Assembly: GCA_947480015.1 (NCBI GenBank)
Contig: CANKBS010000008.1
Span: forward strand, 47,417 to 111,416
Direction: 5' to 3'
Length of the DNA: 64,000 bases
Source of the DNA: Sphingobacteriaceae bacterium
GTDB taxonomy: Bacteria; Bacteroidota; Bacteroidia; B-17B0; Aurantibacillaceae
Every line of letters starts with the position of its first letter. The stretch's first letter is position 1. A program made the position numbers and the translations under genes. This document shows, piece by piece, positions 62,844 through 64,000 of this stretch. The notes under the pieces are model-generated. The model was given only the letters and a program-made list of their open reading frames with translations. It ran no database searches and was not told the origin of the DNA.

Positions 62844-63680
62844 TTACGAGAATTCAATTTCGCTAAACTCGGAAATTACTTCGTAGCCAATGTTTTTATA
62901 AATTTTATTACTGGTGATATTTGTTTTTTCGGTAAAAAGTCCACAATGTTTATAGCCACTTTTTAAAATAAACTCGCTTAATTTCTCAACGCAACTGCTG
63001 GCATAGCCTTTGCCTCTGTTGTATTCGGGTGTATACACATAGCCAATCATCATAAGGTTGGTACAACGACGCACAATGGCCGCCATACTCATTATTTCTT
63101 CCTTCTCCTTCCATACAAATAAATTTTCCTTATCAATCCAGGTTTTACTTAGCTGATACAAGTCATCGCGACTGCGTTTTGGCAATGAACCCAATTCTTC
63201 TTGAAACTGAAACAGATATTCGGATAAAACATCTCTGTCTTTTTCAATGGCCAGTTCAAATTTACCATCGGATAATGTGATTTTATTTATTTTAGAAAGT
63301 TGATGAGCCAGTAGTTTTTTTTCACTCAGTACTTTTTTATTGTAATAGGATGCAAAAGATTCAGCATAAAAGGTCTCGCCTAATACTCCTGAAATGCGTG
63401 AGCCAAGCTGTTTGTAATGTTCCGCTAAAAATTTAAGATCTTCTTTTTCTTTGGTTTTACCCGAAATAAACAGCCGGTCATTTGATTTTAAGGACGATGA
63501 AATCCAACGTTTATCGTCCCACAAGCTAACAAAACTATATGCTTGTTTTTCGGTTTGACTCAGATGTGTTTCGTGACAAAGGCCCAGAATAAGGTTATTG
63601 GCAAGTTCGTGTTCGAGCAAAGGGGCTTCGTTTTCATTTAGAAAATCCGGGATCGTTTTATAAACCTTGATCTTTTTCAT
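62844..63680 (-). CDS. GNAT-family N-acetyltransferase
   Basis: 278 residues. The C-terminal half is a GNAT domain: ENLFVWKEKEEIMSMAAIVRRCTNLMMIGYVYTPEYNRGKGYASSCVEKLSEFILKSGYKHCGLFTEKTNITSNKIYKNIGYEVISEFSEIEF, with the acetyl-CoA loop R-G-K-G-Y-A and the NxxSNKIYKNIGY end typical of the family. The N-terminal half (1-130) is a degenerate second GNAT-like domain. Acceptor unknown. It starts 30 bases after the stop of the DinB-type gene and may be read with it. Confidence 0.88.
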   Translation of the reverse strand: MKKIKVYKTIPDFLNENEAPLLEHELANNLILGLCHETHLSQTEKQAYSFVSLWDDKRWISSSLKSNDRLFISGKTKEKEDLKFLAEHYKQLGSRISGVLGETFYAESFASYYNKKVLSEKKLLAHQLSKINKITLSDGKFELAIEKDRDVLSEYLFQFQEELGSLPKRSRDDLYQLSKTWIDKENLFVWKEKEEIMSMAAIVRRCTNLMMIGYVYTPEYNRGKGYASSCVEKLSEFILKSGYKHCGLFTEKTNITSNKIYKNIGYEVISEFSEIEFS

Positions 63681-63710
63681 AACAAGATGCCGGAGTAAAT
63701 ATATAAAATC

Positions 63711-64000
63711 TTACATATTCAAATTCATTTCACGCTTGTAAAAAATATAATCGCTAATAAGCGGGTCAATTCCACTGTTTCTCAACTCCGCCGAAATTTG
63801 TCCACGATGGTAGGTAGAATGATTCAACACATGAAAGATGATTTCTTGAATGGAATTTTTAAAAGGCTCTCCTTTTGAGCTGGTATAATTAATAAGGGAA
63901 GTGGCATTAAATTCTTCCAGAATATTAAATGTTTTATCGTGGTTGGTTTGATCTATTTCAGTAAAATTTTCTAGACGCTGCATCTGCCAAACACCAAACA
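63711..64000 (-). CDS. DinB-family protein, partial (N-terminus beyond the window)
   Basis: The frame is open to the window edge; codons before the first internal Met read FGVWQ, a typical DinB-family segment, so the gene continues outside and the Met at 63983 is not the start. The visible 95 residues include IQEIIFHVLNHSTYHRGQISAELRNSGIDP, where the histidines of HVLNHSTYHRGQ are the usual metal-binding set of DinB/YfiT four-helix proteins, followed by SDYIFYKRE. Such proteins are often thiol-dependent metalloenzymes or stress-induced proteins of unknown substrate. Confidence 0.88.
   Translation of the reverse strand, partial: FGVWQMQRLENFTEIDQTNHDKTFNILEEFNATSLINYTSSKGEPFKNSIQEIIFHVLNHSTYHRGQISAELRNSGIDPLISDYIFYKREMNLNM

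Overview
The window is a chromosomal segment of a Bacteroidota bacterium. The evidence is a set of type IX secretion (T9SS) cargo proteins with type A (YPNP..) or type B (PNxFTPNGD / YNRWG / GWDGTY) C-terminal sorting domains, a GldB gliding lipoprotein, PorE-like and PorT-like proteins, promoter-like boxes of the Bacteroidota form TAnnTTTG, a fused E1alpha/E1beta oxo-acid dehydrogenase, and a split methylmalonyl-CoA mutase. Class and genus cannot be settled from the sequence. There is no rRNA, prophage, IS transposase or CRISPR array. Most of it is housekeeping with scattered cell-surface genes.

Layout. 1-9.5 kb: tail of a T9SS type B protein, two hairpin repeats, msrA, a hypothetical, rarA, a DUF4468-like protein, the E1 fusion, a secreted M43 metalloprotease, a GC-rich hairpin repeat and trxA. 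9.5-18 kb: a YfhO-type membrane protein and a nucleotide-sugar block (WbpD-like acetyltransferase, WbpB-like oxidoreductase, UDP-HexNAc 6-dehydrogenase, rfbB) enclosing a T9SS cargo gene broken by one in-frame TAG. 18-24.6 kb, minus strand: lysC; then miaB, a sigma-54 activator, lptE, a TPR-like protein and secG in one tight run. Between miaB and the activator sits a four-helix-bundle (S23/23S-IVS type) gene enclosed by inverted arrays of a heptamer CTTGNNT. 24.7-38.6 kb: topA, tRNA-His, a 1530-residue T9SS type B protein, der, a c-type-cytochrome-like lipoprotein, a PorE-like protein, dxs and an SRPBCC protein. 38.7-50.3 kb: a hybrid histidine kinase with a LytTR response regulator, a giant T9SS type A surface protein, gldB and a beta-barrel protein. 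50.5-52.5 kb: accB-accC. 52.5-64 kb: second copy of the hairpin repeat, a Fic protein with an elaborate repeated operator, a T9SS cargo, a PepSY-like protein, a frameshifted BamA/TamA-type gene, an EamA protein, both methylmalonyl-CoA mutase subunits, a small degraded secreted-protein gene, a conserved membrane protein, a GNAT protein and a partial DinB protein.

Best leads for something undescribed: (1) the Fic gene with a duplicated 54-bp module carrying six half-sites of TTATTCTCCGCA ending at its start codon; (2) the four-helix-bundle cassette with a 12-bp perfect inverted repeat inside heptamer arrays, apparently inserted into a conserved operon, with a related solo array beside lysC; (3) a hairpin repeat (8.8 and 52.6 kb) whose stem shows compensatory change. 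Three broken genes (15.3, 56.3 and 61.8 kb) need a read-level check before they are called real pseudogenes.
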